A DNA stretch of 64,000 nucleotides from Halichondria panicea (lineage: Eukaryota; Porifera; Demospongiae; Suberitida; Halichondriidae). A program made the translations under genes and the position numbers. Location of the stretch: NCBI RefSeq assembly GCF_963675165.1, contig NC_087381.1:2852001-2916000 (forward strand), written 5' to 3'. A model generated the notes under the pieces. That model saw nothing but the letters and a program-made list of their open reading frames with translations. It had not been told where the DNA came from and did no database searches. Positions 1 to 12,766 of this stretch are shown here, one piece after another; positions within the stretch are counted from its first letter, which is position 1, and the number at the start of each line of letters is the position of its first letter.

Positions 1-560
1 ATCGCTGTTGTGGTTTACCAGGTAGAGTGACAAGGAATTAATTCTAGGATAAATGAATTCCTCCAATTAATTATTCAGGTGGTAGAGTAAGTACATCTTC
101 CACTGGTACACTATAGCCAGACTATAGTCTAGTTATAGTTATGAGGGTTGTGGTTTGTCACCTGTTTAGGAAATTCATCATTATAATTACAGAGATATTG
201 AGTCAGCTAGAGTATCTCTATTGCACTAGAGTCACTATACACTTGGTTATTGATTGCAGCCCACACACATCTAATTGGTCATGCATGACTATTACGTAAA
301 AGAGATGGGTCTTAAGTTACTTGTATTTCACTGAACACTTGCTAAGTGGATGGTGCCAGGCCTACCTTCATGCATGCACGCACTCCTGATGGTACTCATG
401 AATGTTGTGTTGGCAGGGGATGTAATGCCTCAGTTAGCTTAGATAGAGATGATCAACACTCACAGAGCCCGGGTTCAGCTAGGTAACAACAATCTAATAA
501 TTATTCACAAAGAGATCAATCTGACACTATGATGCTATTTAATATACACAATTGCAATTT
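1..560. repeat. Direct duplication, copy 1 (partner at 1857-2370)
   Basis: This stretch matches 1857-2370 in the same orientation. Shared landmarks are 'gaattcctccaattaatta' at about 55 and 1925, 'gattgcagcccacacat' at about 254 and 2079, 'gagatgggtcttaagtt' at about 302 and 2132, and 'aggtaacaacaatc' at about 480 and 2303. The copies differ by many substitutions and small indels, so the duplication is old. No convincing coding frame lies inside. It may be a low-copy transposon end or a segmental duplication. Confidence 0.75.
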
Positions 561-1856
561 ACTAAATAAGGTCATGTAACTAAAAAGAACCACTTGTTGA
601 GTTCTTTCCTGTGCAATAGACCTAGACAGGCTAGTCTAAAGGCTTCTCCAATTGCAACTCAGAGCTGAGGCAAAGTCAGACTACTACAAACTAGCAGGGA
701 CTATCAACAAGTTGAAGTTTACTTTCAAACAAATTCTTAGAGGTAATAGCGTAACAACAACTGACATTTTTTTAGAGCAAAAACAGAACTAATCAAAGAG
801 GCCCAAAAACATACTAGGAGCAGAGCCCCTAGGTGGAGTTTCAGTACAAAGATGAGGCCAAAACCACAATTCAAAGTGTGAAAAGACTATAATTATGATG
901 CATACAACATAACACAAGAGTGGGTGAGAGTGGACGAATGTAAATTGTGATTAATCAAACATAAACACCACTTGGGATATAATTATTCCAACTTACAATA
1001 TGGAATAGCCAAGTGAGATGTACTATAAATTATGTTATAGTGGTTAACTGGTAATTATGGCTTATAAACAACCAATGCCGAGGGCGTAGCCCGAGGCTGA
1101 AGCTTCTCAAAATAATGTCTTATTGTCATTAATGAGCAAGGTACATTTACTATCACACTCTAATTGTACTGTTACGAGTGTAGCAAAGTGGAGGAATTCA
1201 TTCTCTAGATATTATTATACTTGATTGAGTCTGAGTGTCTCTATTTCACAATAAGCGTGCACATATCAGACATTATGTTTACCTTAAGTCACGTACACTG
1301 ACTATAGATGATTGGAACCGTGCACACAAGATTAACTTTCATGCATGAGATTAACCCAGACAATATTCTTACAAGAGCAACTTTGCGTGAAGTCAACTCT
1401 CAATTCATAGGATTAACTGCAGAGTATCAACTCATTGCTGTTAGCCTGTTACAAAACTGATGAAAAAATAAACACACTAAAAAAATAGAGATTACATGCA
1501 TGCATGTAGTCTGCTTGATAGCTGATAAATATATGCACACTGTCAGAGAGTTGTGCCTAAAAGTCTCCTCATTCATATGGCGCAGAGATGTAGTATGCAG
1601 CTCACTGCCTCCTCTTTCTGGAATACGTTTAGGTGAGACTTTCTTTATCCTGGAATGTCTGAAAGAAAATTCTGGACTACAGTATACTATAAGAGAAGCA
1701 CATGATTTTATAGCAGAGGAGGTATACGACAGCCATTTAAGGATTGGGCAAAAAATTTGGCCTGGGAACGATCGAGGTTCTCCAAGTAAAACACATTATC
1801 TATAACGTTCTACTGCAACCCACATATTAAACTATAACTAGAATAGTCTACCTAGA
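561..1856. other. Non-coding spacer between duplicated blocks
   Basis: I see no recognisable gene, RNA or transposon end here. One 101-codon open frame at 1500-1805 (+) has no recognisable motif and no splice context, and I treat it as chance. The sequence is AT-rich with scattered gcatgcatg and taattat runs, as in the rest of the window. Confidence 0.5.
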
Positions 1857-2370
1857 AGTGATCATCGCTATGGTTTCCAGTTACCAACTGATGGAGGAAT
1901 TAATATTCATTCTATGATAATTGAATTCCTCCAATTAATTATTCAGGTGGTAAAGTAAAAACACAGCACTACTGTTATACTATAGCTAGACTATAAAAAT
2001 TATTATAGTTATGTGGGTTGTGGTTTGTCACCAGTTTAATGAATTCATTCTAGAGTTCACTACGTATACACTGGTATTGATTGCAGCCCACACATGCAGC
2101 TAGTTGGTCATGCATGACTATTGCGGTAAAAGAGATGGGTCTTAAGTTGACTTGCATTTCAACACTTGCTCGGAATGTCAAAACACTAGCTAATGGATGG
2201 TACTATGACTACCTTCATGCATGCATGCACTCCTGATGGTACTCATGAATATTGTGTTTACTGCCTCGGTTAGCTTAGATAGGTCACACTCACAGAGGTT
2301 TAGGTAACAACAATCGATTATTCACAAAGTGATCGTTCCGACACACATGCTATTTAATATACCGTTTTTT
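1857..2370. repeat. Direct duplication, copy 2 (partner at 1-560)
   Basis: Second, diverged copy of the block at 1-560 in the same orientation, about 1.85 kb downstream. It is slightly shorter, mainly by small deletions. Confidence 0.75.
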
Positions 2371-2644
2371 TGTTCTAATTACAGAACCAAAATAATGGAA
2401 ATGGGTCTACATTTTGCATTTTGAACAACAAGAGAATTATTATTGAGAATTGCATGGTTCTTAGAATAGGGTGGAGCTAACAAAAAGAAAGAAATATTCA
2501 ACTACAGTAACCAGATTGCCTCGAATATAGCCGTATTTATAATAGTAAGTATACGATCAAAGTTTATATACGTTTGATGCTCACAAGTAATACATGTACG
2601 TTAGTTACATTGTCAAGTGTTAATGTCCTTTCCACATTCCTCCT

Positions 2645-3310
2645 CAATTTAATTGACAATGTTATCTATCATTCCAGATCGATCGCGGAGCTTGCAAAAA
2701 GCTTCTTGAATAAGACCTTTGATTAGAATATCAGCAAGCATTTCAGTAGTTGAATAGTACTCTAGTTTAATTGTTCTGTTACTCAGTGACGTGTTTTCGA
2801 ATGTGTCAACATAATTTATGCTCATGAAGTTTGGGATAGGTTAATTGGTCCACTTGGGGATTCTTGACAATGCAATGGTCGATTGCATGGTTATCTTCAT
2901 AAAGTAGCACCGGTGCTTATTAATTGTTCTGAAGAGTTTGCTTTTCGAGCCAAACAGATTTCTGAGCTGCTTTAGCCATGGCAATTTTAAGTAACGTGGT
3001 TAGCCTAAGTAGATGCACGGGCTGTTTTCGATTGACTTCACTCAATTGTAATTCGAGTACTATACATTCCAGCATCTAGGTAAGTTTAAGTCCATATAAT
3101 TATAGTTCCTTTTCAGTTTTAGGTGCTCTTTTCCTTTTGTCTCAAAACCTTCGGCATGCCAGCCTTATGTTAACCTCCAGTGGTCACATAAGTTTGTTCA
3201 TGTGAATTCTTGAGCCACTCTGTGCCATCAGCTCCATGCAATCTTCTTCTTGAAGACTCATATACTTCCGATCAGGTGGTAGTTTCACCGAATCTCACAC
3301 ATCATTTTCA
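2645..3310 (-). pseudogene. Ty1/Copia-type retrotransposon pol relic
   Basis: Reading the minus strand, pieces of a Copia polyprotein appear in the right order. About 3300-3255 gives an RT start-like stretch containing VKLPPDRK, and about 3160 a degraded match to the Copia 'RLVA-GF-QK' region. About 2990-2940 reads AMAKAAQKSVWLEKQ, 2912-2870 LYEDNHAI in the RNase H region, and 2795-2655 TIKLEYYSTTEMLADILIKG, the Copia C-terminal signature. Stops and frame changes lie between the pieces, and most of the RT is missing, so this is an internally deleted dead copy. No LTRs were recognised. The order and the LYEDN and KLEY..ADIL motifs make the family call fairly safe. Confidence 0.75.
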
Positions 3311-3934
3311 TCTACAGTGCATCCAGCTTAGAGAGTAGATTACCACAAATGTGTGAGTAGCTGTACTTAAATGTAAATATCTTTCGATTAGAACATTTCT
3401 AAGAAATGGTGTTGATACCAATGTGTAGGTGAATGACCAAGCTACAACATACTCAAAAATGTTTCCATGGAAACATAAGGTTGTAGGTTTGTAGTGATTA
3501 ATAGAACAACAGCAAATTGTTATAGTGGGTAATCGGTTAGAGTAATAAAACAGTAATCTTGTACAGCTAAGGTCCTAGACTTCATCACATAATTGTTCAA
3601 TGGTTTAGGCGTCCTGACCATATCCCTTTATGGGTCTTACATATGTTCACAGTGTTTATAATTCATGATTTACTGGTTTTCAGGTACACTTTTGGTTATA
3701 GTAATAACTTCTGAAAAATTAATAGCTTAGCTTTCAAATTTCTGTAGTATGTTTACAGATAAATGGGCTACATTTTGATACCAAGAACATCCTATATGCT
3801 TATTCCATTGCTGAGATAACACTGAAAAGCTACATAATTTACTATTTTCTACTGTTTTGATGACATCAGCAGCTGCAAACCACAAACCAATGAACCCTAT
3901 CCTACATTATCCTCGAGACAAGAACCGCAAAAGT

Positions 3935-3990
3935 AGTAATTAGATTCGAGGTAAGGTCGTTTTAAGACCGGATTAACGAGAGTCTACTGT
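3935..3990. mobile_element. Right-end fragment of a TA-type MITE (same family as 43757-44191)
   Basis: The stretch around 3945-3990 (landmarks 'cgaggtaaggtcgttttaa' and 'agagtctactgta') matches the complement of an internal part of the intronic element at 43757-44191, followed by that element's terminal repeat. Only one end is present. Confidence 0.55.
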
Positions 3991-4124
3991 ACTAATTTTG
4001 GCGGATTTGTAGCAAACTCATTAGCACAACATATTTGTCACAAAATGTACATAATTTTTTAATTGTGTTTTATTATTTGCGCGTACTTAATTTAGCGTTA
4101 ATTACAAATTCGCTAAAATTAGTA
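3991..4124. mobile_element. Small MITE with 'tactaattttggcg' ends
   Basis: Left end 'tactaattttggcggattt' and right end 'aaattcgctaaaattagta' are imperfect inverted repeats about 95 bases apart. Related sequence occurs at 23225-23300 (inverted) and 25210-25330. It abuts the MITE fragment ending at 3990. Confidence 0.6.
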
Positions 4125-4545
4125 CCCATTTATATGGACCTTGATAACAGAGTTATATGAGAAAGAGAGAGAGACTGAGAGAGGAGAGAAACTGAGAGAG
4201 AGACTGCACCGTGCTGAGCGGAATAGCAAACTACTGTGAGACTACTGTGCGACTGAGACTGTGCCGTGCTGTGAGGAGGTCTCTATTTTAAGTTAATTTT
4301 AATTTTAATTTATTATTATTTTTTTTTATTTATTATTATTACAACTACTTTCTAATTACTGTGCTGACTGAAGTGACTGTGCCGTGCTGAGAGGAATATT
4401 GAGGGTTAGGGGAAGTTCTTTACCTACTACTTATTATTTTCTTCTACTATTTTCATTTAATATTTTCTTTCTTAGGGCCACTCAAAAGAGTGACAAAAGA
4501 GTGAGGGAAAAAAAAGTCCCACCTTACAATTAAACAGACCATCCG

Positions 4546-7500
4546 TTGGTTGCTCTACTGTTGCTGTTGCCGATATCTAATACTCGCCGGGTAGCAGCTG
4601 TATCTGCTTTACTCCCCACAGATCGCAACAAAAAAATAGAAATGACCTGTTGTCACTGTAACAGAACAGGCAGCTGCAAGAACTGTTCATGTGCCAAGGC
4701 AAAAAGAAAATGTGATAACTGTCAACCCGGGAAACTGGCCATGGGAAGATGCCTGAACAGCCAAGCACAAGCCACTTCTGTCAAAACCACGACATCAAGC
4801 ACCCCAACAACGACAACGAAAGTATCACCCCAATCAGTGCACACTGTACCACCTACAACAAGCCCTACAATAGGGAACCTATCACCCAACACTGTACCAC
4901 CTTCAACCACACCAGTACTCACTTCATCATTGCAGAGGGCTCCATTACTGGCACCCTCAACTCTACCGACAACAGTCGCCCCGTTGAACACTGACCAAGA
5001 TTATAACTTCTCTTGGGGGGAATACAGCGGTCGTGATATATTCGATACTGTCACCAAAATATACGATGAGATAATTCATTGGCGCCACAACCTCTTACCT
5101 CTACCACCAGGCAAAGCAAGCAACTCCTTAGTATTGGAGCTAGCCCGGCTTCTACAGGCCTCCCTAAACCCGGTAAGGGACAAGGAACTAAGGGAACAAA
5201 GCAACCACCCGCAAAAATCTTTCAAAACCATATGTCTTTAGGAAAGGTCAATAAAGCACTGAGGTATCTTTCAATAAATCCCACAGGTGGAGTCCTAGGC
5301 CTCGACGATAAGATCTCGGATGGTGGTGGGACCCATCGCACTGTAAGAGAGATCCTTGATGAAAAACACCCCCCAGGAAAACCGGCCAATAAAGCTATTT
5401 GCTACAAGATAACCCAGTTCCAACTCACAATATCAGATATGAAAACCTAGACTCTAATGCGATTCTACTTGCCTCTCGGAAGACAAATGGTGCAGCTGGA
5501 CTATCGGGCTCGGACGCCCATATGTGGAGAAGACTATATGTAGCTCCTATAAGTCTGATTCGAAACAGCTCTGTTCTGCCCTCGCAGCGGCAGGAAGAAG
5601 ATTGTGTACCGAAAGTGTCAACCCAAGCCATCTGGAAGCCTTCGTTGCCTGTAGACTGATACCCCTGGACAAATGTCCTGGTGTTCGCCCCATAGGTATC
5701 GGAGAGGTTCATAGAAGGATTATAGCCAAAGCCATTCTAACTCTACTAAAACAAGACATAATGGATGCCTTCGGACCTTTACAAGTGTGTGCAGGCCAAG
5801 AAAGCGGATGTGAGGCAGCCATTCATGCCATGCATCATGCTTTTAAAGAAGACAACTCTGAGGGGGCTCTTCTAATAGACCCTACAAATGCCTTCACCAC
5901 AATCAACAGACAGACAGCACTCCACAACATCAGTGTAAGCTGCCCGTCGTTTGCACTAGTCCTGCAAAACACATACCAGTCCCCTGTGAGATGTGTGATA
6001 CCAGGCAGCGGAGAGATATCTTCCTCTGAGGGCACTACACAAGGAGATCCCCTTGCCATGGCAATGTATGCCCTTGTTGTTAGGCCGCTCATAGACCTCC
6101 TGCAGACCAATACCCCTGCCGTGAGACAGGTTTGGTTTGCCGACAATGCCACCGGTGTGGCCTCCTGTAGCCAACTACGTGTATGGTAGGATAATCTGCT
6201 TGAACATGGAAAAGCTTTGGATACCATCCAAATGCAAGCAAGACTCACCTTGTCGTGAAAGCCCAATTTCTAGAGAAAGCGACGCAGCTGTTTGCCGGCA
6301 CAAATGTGAATATAACTACACAGGGAAAGCGTCACCTGGGGGCTGCCATTGCATGCATGGAAACAGAGATTTCACAGAATAATATGTGAAAGACAAAGTA
6401 GCCATGTGGACACAAGAAATCCATCAACTGGGGGAAGTCGCCACCTCACAGCCACATGCAGCTTATGCGGGTTTTATCCATGGCCTTTTAAGCAAATGGA
6501 TCTACCTACAAAGAACAATCCCAGATATTAGCAGTCTTTTCCAACCCCTCGAGGACGCAATCCAACAAACATTTATTCCGGCACTCACAGGCCGCCCGCC
6601 CTGCTCAAAATTGACTAGAGACTTACTAGCATTACCAGTGAGACATATTGGAATGGGGCTAATGAATCCCACAGACACGTCAATACACCACTTTCAAACA
6701 TCTGAAATGATTACCTCTCCACTAACCGAGATAATTCTATCACAAGACCAAACAAAAGATGTTGACCCTACACAAATTGCCACCCTCAAGAAAGAGGTCA
6801 GGAAAGCAAACCGCTCAAGAAATGAAGAAAAAGCAGATACTATCTACAATGAATTACCACCACAGCTAAAACGCCAAATTGACCTTGCCAAAGAACGAGA
6901 GTCATCCTCCTGGCTATCCGTCCTACCTCCATCGGAGCAGGGGTTCCACCTACACAAGGGGAAATTTAGAGATGCAGTGTGCTTAAGATATGGATGGGTA
7001 CTACCAAATACACCAAGGCTGTGCAACTGTGGTAAGGCATTTCAAATTGACCATGCAATGACCTGCCATATGGGGGATACCCAACCATACGCCACAATGA
7101 GATCAGAGATACGACGGCTTACCTGCTCACCGAAGTGTGCTCAAACGTGGCCACAGAACCCAACCTCCAACCCCTATCTGGAGAAACTCTTCACCTGGCC
7201 TCAGCGAATGCAACCGATGGTGCAAGATTGGACATACGCGCAAGAGGCTTCTGGACTGCTAGACAAGACACTTACTTTGATGTCAGGGTCTTTCACCCAA
7301 ATGCTCCAAGTAATAGATCGGGAAGGCTCTCCACGGCTTACAAAAAACATAAAGATGAAAAGAAAAGAGCATACGGCCAAAGAGTCAGAGAAATAGAACA
7401 CGGCGTCTTCACCCCGCTGGTAATGTCAACCACATGCATGGGAAGAGAAGGACAGACCTTTTACAAAAGACTCGCTGACATGTTAGCCCAAAAACGAGAA

Positions 7501-7664
7501 ATGCCATAATGGGCTGGCTTCGATGCAAACTCTCCTTTGCCATCCTCAGAAGTGCCATAATGTGCATCAGGGGAAGCCGATCATCAAAACACCACCCAAT
7601 AAGAGAGAATATCGACATCTCCCTAGCCTGCTGGGAGGGCAACGTCCCCAGCAACAATGACTGA
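4546..7664 (+). pseudogene. Non-LTR-type retroelement: CXC-like Cys cluster, reverse transcriptase, zinc knuckle and probable restriction-like endonuclease (frameshifted)
   Basis: Consecutive coding pieces in different frames form one retroelement protein. At 4546-5241 there is a Cys cluster beginning CCHCNRTGSCKNCSCAK, like half of a CXC/TSO1-type zinc module, followed by a Thr/Pro-rich linker. Reverse transcriptase blocks follow at 5524-6189: RPIGIGEVHRRII, LLIDPTNAFTTINR (motif A), GTTQGDPLAMAMYAL (motif B) and FADN (motif C, normally FADD or YADD). The C-terminal part at 6386-7396 has a knuckle of form C-x-C-x7-H-x3-C. At 7135-7509 lies a GARLDI...YFDVRVF block that I read as a PD-(D/E)xK-like endonuclease core. 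The last coding piece ends near 7664 after another frame change, and an A-run follows at 7744-7756. At least five frame changes break the protein. The RT call is safe; the endonuclease call is inference from R2/NeSL-type architecture. Confidence 0.8.
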
Positions 7665-7759
7665 ACCACTCACATTAATATTTTTCTTAATTTACTTAGT
7701 ATCTGCTTTACATTGTTTATTTGCTTTTTGTCTCACCTTCGAGGAAAAAAAAAAAAACC

Positions 7760-9287
7760 TTAAAGGAACAATAAGGTAAAGTGTCAAATAACAGGCAAGA
7801 TCCCTTCTAAGTTCTCAGGCAAGCATGTATGAGAGTGTAATACACATTATTATTATTTGCTGACTCAGGAGTGTTAATTGCTCCAGACCTGCATGCACAG
7901 CTCATATCTACTCCGATTGCAAATGTACGTACCATAATAACAAACCTGTGATATTTTGACGTAGGTGATTGGTTTCTTATTAGTAACGAAAGTACCCAAA
8001 GTTGTCCCCACGTACCTAGGGGTGTGGCTAAGAGGGGAATTCATTAGACAATCAAATAAAGCTGACATTGCAATTCTAACCCAAGCTCTGGTGCTATATC
8101 ATCATTTGTAATTGTTTGGGACTATTAACAAGTCCATGCATGGATGTTGTCAAAACAAACTATACCACAAAACATAGACAATCAAAATCCCAAGAGAACG
8201 TGGCTGTTAGTTTTGGTCGCATTGCAACCGTTGAGCAGTTACATCTGAAATACACACACACACAGTCACCTCAAAGCATAATTACATCTCCAATGAGCAA
8301 TTACAACCATTTGAACTCAACTGGGGCAGTAAATCTCTGCATGCTTAAACCTGTGCATGCTAATTCATTATTGGTATAATCATACCAACTCCTGCATGCA
8401 TATAATAGTGAGCTCACAAGAGGTTTGCAAGACTCAACAGGATACAAAAATGCACACGCTTTCTCAGCTGCTTCTCCATCATGTTAATCCAGCATACTTT
8501 GTACTGTATACCTACCAAACCAAAATTATGAAATACAAACACAAAAATTACGACTGAAAGTTTTTGACGCTTCTACTAACAAAACTTTAGTGCTGATTTT
8601 AAGGACACACAGTGAATGATAACACACCTATACTAAAACACACCAGGCTATTTCAATCGAAGCAAACACTATAGCATACAGTTAAATTAACACACATCAC
8701 AACAAAATTATTTGTTACTTCACTATTATAGCGAGTTTTTCGTATTCAGATTGCATGCACCAAATTCAAGTTACGAGTCCACAAAGTTAGCGTCCGCCTC
8801 CCCCCCAACACACCTCAGTTTGTGCATCTGTGCACGCCCACCCACCCAAAATCACACACCTCAGTCCATGATGCACCCAGTATCTCATGTCCTCAGGTGT
8901 CTCTGCCAGAAGGTGGAAGGTCTGTTCCTCTTGAGTGTGGGGATTGTATGAGATGAAGCTGAACCCACAATTATGGTGATGCTTTTCGACACTCTTACAG
9001 TATTTCAACCGCCTGTATAAATACTATAACTCGATTGGACTATAGTAATTTAATAGTTGTATGCCATACAGCTAAAAATGTATGGCTGTATAGATGTATC
9101 GAAATCGAAATCGAGGCCGCAGCAGCCCCAAGGGCAAGTTAGTTTGTAATTATAATGAAATGCACATGCACAGTGACTACTAACGGACAGATGAAGCAAT
9201 ACATACTATGTGAACACATAATTATATTGACTAAAGGTTGCAAAAACAAAAAATGGATATGTACATGTAATTATAAGAGTTGATTGT
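7760..9287. other. Intergenic stretch, no gene recognised
   Basis: Nothing here supports a gene. Short open frames (for example 8116-8379 and 8357-8557) have no family motif or exon signals. A few short CA-rich stretches are present. Confidence 0.5.
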
Positions 9288-10847
9288 TCAGTGATACATG
9301 TCGTTGGAAAGGTATCGATCATAGACCTCCTCCACCACTCTGTGTGCATTGTATTCCTCGTCTCTAACTCTCATCTTGTACCAGTGAGCTAGGAGGCAGT
9401 ACAGGACGAATCCAAGCAAAGTAATCGCTACCATGACTGACGAATATATTATATAGTTGTAGCATTTATCGCAAAGCTTAATCATGATGTAAAAGAGAAT
9501 TTCCCCAAGGGCTAATGACGAGATATGAAATAAAAATAAAAATCCCGCCAACAGACCACGCATGTTATATGGAGATTGTGCACAAGCGAACAAAAGAATT
9601 GAGTTTGTCAAGAAGGACACGAAAACAAGACCACCAATTATTGAACTAACTATTTCAATCCAAATTTGAATATCATGGAAATAGCTCACAACTTCTGCAC
9701 TCAATATCCCTATATTTGCTACCACAATGATGAAGCAAGCAAATCCAATCTGTTTCAAGATACTTGGTGGTTCCATTTTAAATAGAGGATAGACTATACA
9801 AATTCTGAGATAAGTGTCACAAACATTGCACAAACACACGGGTGATAAGTGAAGTGACCAATAAAAGCAGTGCACTCGTTGATGGACAATAATGGTTGGT
9901 GATTAAGATGTACATATAATTTCCGAGATGATAATGAGACAATAAACAATGGTATTTGGATAACAATAATCTTGAAGAACGTTTTCACGTCTTCAACTTG
10001 CTCTGTAGTGAATGGTCCACCATATCTTGACTTTCCTAGGTCCATTCTTGAAGGTATGTCTTCCTCCCAGTATGTGAGAGCACTGCGATTGAGGGGAGCT
10101 TTGTGCTTGGCTGCAAACTTGAGAACTTGGTAGATGATTTTGAGAGACTGAGGTGACTTTGGCTCTCTAATAAGCCACTTTGGGGCTAAAAGAAAAAGAC
10201 TACATCACAAAATGCTCATAGCAAGCACTGTGTTAAGCACTAAAGAAAATGAATTTATTTTCAGGGTCTACAAAGGTACATACTTTTGTACTTCTTATGA
10301 TTACTTCACCGCTCCATTCACCGAAGAGAGCAGAAAAAATGAACCACTTTATAAAGCTTATAATGTTGTCAGACGAAGCATCTGGCATCTGATCCAAACC
10401 TAGCTGAAGAGCTGTTACTGCACATGCACTAACTCCAAGATATGCAACTAACACAGCTGCAGTTATAATAACTCTAGTAACAGTCGGATGAACTCCCTCT
10501 TCCTTAATTATCAGGCAAATGGATGTCAATACCGTCGAAACAAATAATAGTAGTGCACCAAACCTAAACACCTTGAAGTTTCCATAGACTACATCCGCTA
10601 GCCAGCCCGCTATTGGGATAAAGGCAATAATCGGTATCAGAAGAAATCTCTGATCATTGTAATGAGGATAGATTTGAATGCTCCCTGATTTGATGAACAT
10701 ATAAAATAGAAAAATCAATGCTGATGTTATAAGCATTATACACACAAGAACTAGAAAAGCTCCTTTTGAGTAGAAATATCGCAGCTTGTACTTCATCTTT
10801 TTGTCTCGTGTTTTAATTAACAGTGCTATATATGTACTATCTAGCAT
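9288..10847 (-). pseudogene. SLC15/POT-type proton-coupled peptide transporter, disrupted copy
   Basis: The protein resembles the POT (SLC15) peptide transporter family. Exon 1 (10847 to about 10310) encodes several membrane segments and the family-like PIAGWLADVVYGNF and QLGLDQMPDASSDNIISFIKW. A plausible GT-AG intron (10309-10186) leads into exon 2, which starts PKWLIREPKSPQSLK and carries YGGPFTTEQVEDVKTFF, typical of the central loop before TM7. Near 9815 the frame shifts by one base (…VTLISEF then VYPLFKMEPPSILKQIG), after which AQSPYNMRGLL and the last membrane segments run to a stop at 9288. The region expected to hold TM5-TM6 is missing between the two exons. The missing segment and the frameshift suggest a pseudogene, although an assembly indel could explain the frameshift. 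The exon 1 donor is a best guess. Confidence 0.65.
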
Positions 10848-12766
10848 CTAATTAAACTGCATGTTATATACTAAGTAAATGTTGTGTACTTATGTCACTT
10901 TCTATGTAAACAAGACTTAGTATTGCTATGAATTGTCAAAACTAAACTAATGTCTTGATCTGTATACCCATGATTCCAAGAGTATATAATAGAGAAGAAA
11001 GTATCAAACGTAGGCATACTGTACATTAGATGTATGCGGAGAGTAACGTGACTTCCTGTATCTGTCAAGGGCTTGGATTTGCACACTGACCAATCCAAGT
11101 GCATGTGAATGTATGTACATCATTAATTTGATGTAGATTGATTGGTTCATTGTTAGTTTCGTACTCGTCTTTCTTCACATGACGTCATACGTAAAGCAAA
11201 AATTTAATGGACTGAGCGAGGATTGCACCGTGCATGTGTACCCCTAGTTAAATGTTTGACTTAGTGCTCGCGCTTACTGCATGAACATGATTTAATAATC
11301 ATATCATCCTTATACTCTGTGGTTACAAATGTGGTTACAGCCAAGTTACACAGAATATTGCAAGTTTTACTAAAAGGACTGTATTAGTAAAACCAGTAGG
11401 TTTTACGGGTGTGATAAAACAAGGAATGAGGAAATGAGAAACAAAAATAATTCTGCATGAGCAAGTCTGAAGACAAGCTAACATAAATTATTAAGGAAGA
11501 GAGGGATTGGAAACAGATTCGACCTCGAATAACCATCCATGTTGCCCCTGGTTTTACTCGAGGCTGCTAGATCTACTCCAACGTGGAAAGAAAATCCAGG
11601 CTGAAAACGGTTGAGACAATTAAACGATTGTCTTACTGCCAATATAAAAAGACTGCTGCTGAACTTACAATTCATTTCCATACTTGAGGACATAATTATG
11701 TAATATATATTTATAATCTAGGAAACTACATATAGCTAGGCAGTCTTAGCTATAATTATTATTGGTACATAGCATGGCAGTCCATCTCAAACAGTGAAAA
11801 AAACGCTATGTACCTCTAGCTCTTTTCCAACAACCAAGAATGTTTGTATGTGTTTTCCACATGATACCTACCATCAACGGGTATGGAAATCAAGTTTTGG
11901 GGGACCTTACAAGGTATGTGTTTGTGCATACATGTTATACCTTATTACGTAATATTTACTACAATTTAAACCACAATTTGCTGCTGTCCTGTTGTACTTT
12001 TAGACTCTAGCATTTAGCCTCACTATTGTTTAGCATTTCCTCTCTTTGTTCATGTGAGCCCCACCCAGGGCCTCCATCATGTATTTTGTGCTCCTGCAGC
12101 CATTTTGTACTCACTTTCCTCTCTATCTAAGAATTGTTGGCACAGTAATAGTGAAGTCAATTTGCATGAATGCTTGCTATTATTAATAGCTTAGCTACAG
12201 TATTTCAATTGCATATAGCGGAATAGATCGAACCTGTTTCTATTTAGATCTAGCCTGTCTAGTATCCCTCCGCTAACTATTTGTCCGTACTGAGAAAGGG
12301 CTCAAACAATCTGCATGAGGCCTCAAACAAGTAAAAGTGTTTCTTGGGGTTTGGCGGGGGGCAACACAGATGGTTTAGAATAGGCCCTGCCCCCCAATGT
12401 AAAGCCAAGGAAAAATCACGTGCGTGGACCCTGTTTCCAATCCCTAAGATCTTCCTTTGATTATATACTGAGCTATACAGGTACCTCCTGGTCGGCTCTG
12501 CCACCATACAGGCATAACTTACTTATATTATGTTCCTCTGCCAGCTGGTAGACAGTGCAACACACTATCTATCTTAACTTCTCCTCTATCCACTTGTGTG
12601 CCATGTATGACTGGCATGGTTCAGACATTAGATCTATAATCTCAGTATACCTATATAGGTAACGACATGCATGTACTGTCCTATACAGTCCCACAGTCCC
12701 AAACAATATATCTACTGGCAATACATTCACCGATTTCACAATCTGGTGGGCAAGTTTAATTAGTCA
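10848..12766. other. Intergenic stretch with short dispersed repeat motifs
   Basis: No gene is supported. A short recurring motif related to 'gagggattggaaac' sits at about 11500 (+) and in complement at about 12430. Similar motifs occur at about 13447, 14724, 15275, 24320 and 28905. A TAAAAC-rich stretch at 11370-11420 is low complexity. Confidence 0.45.
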
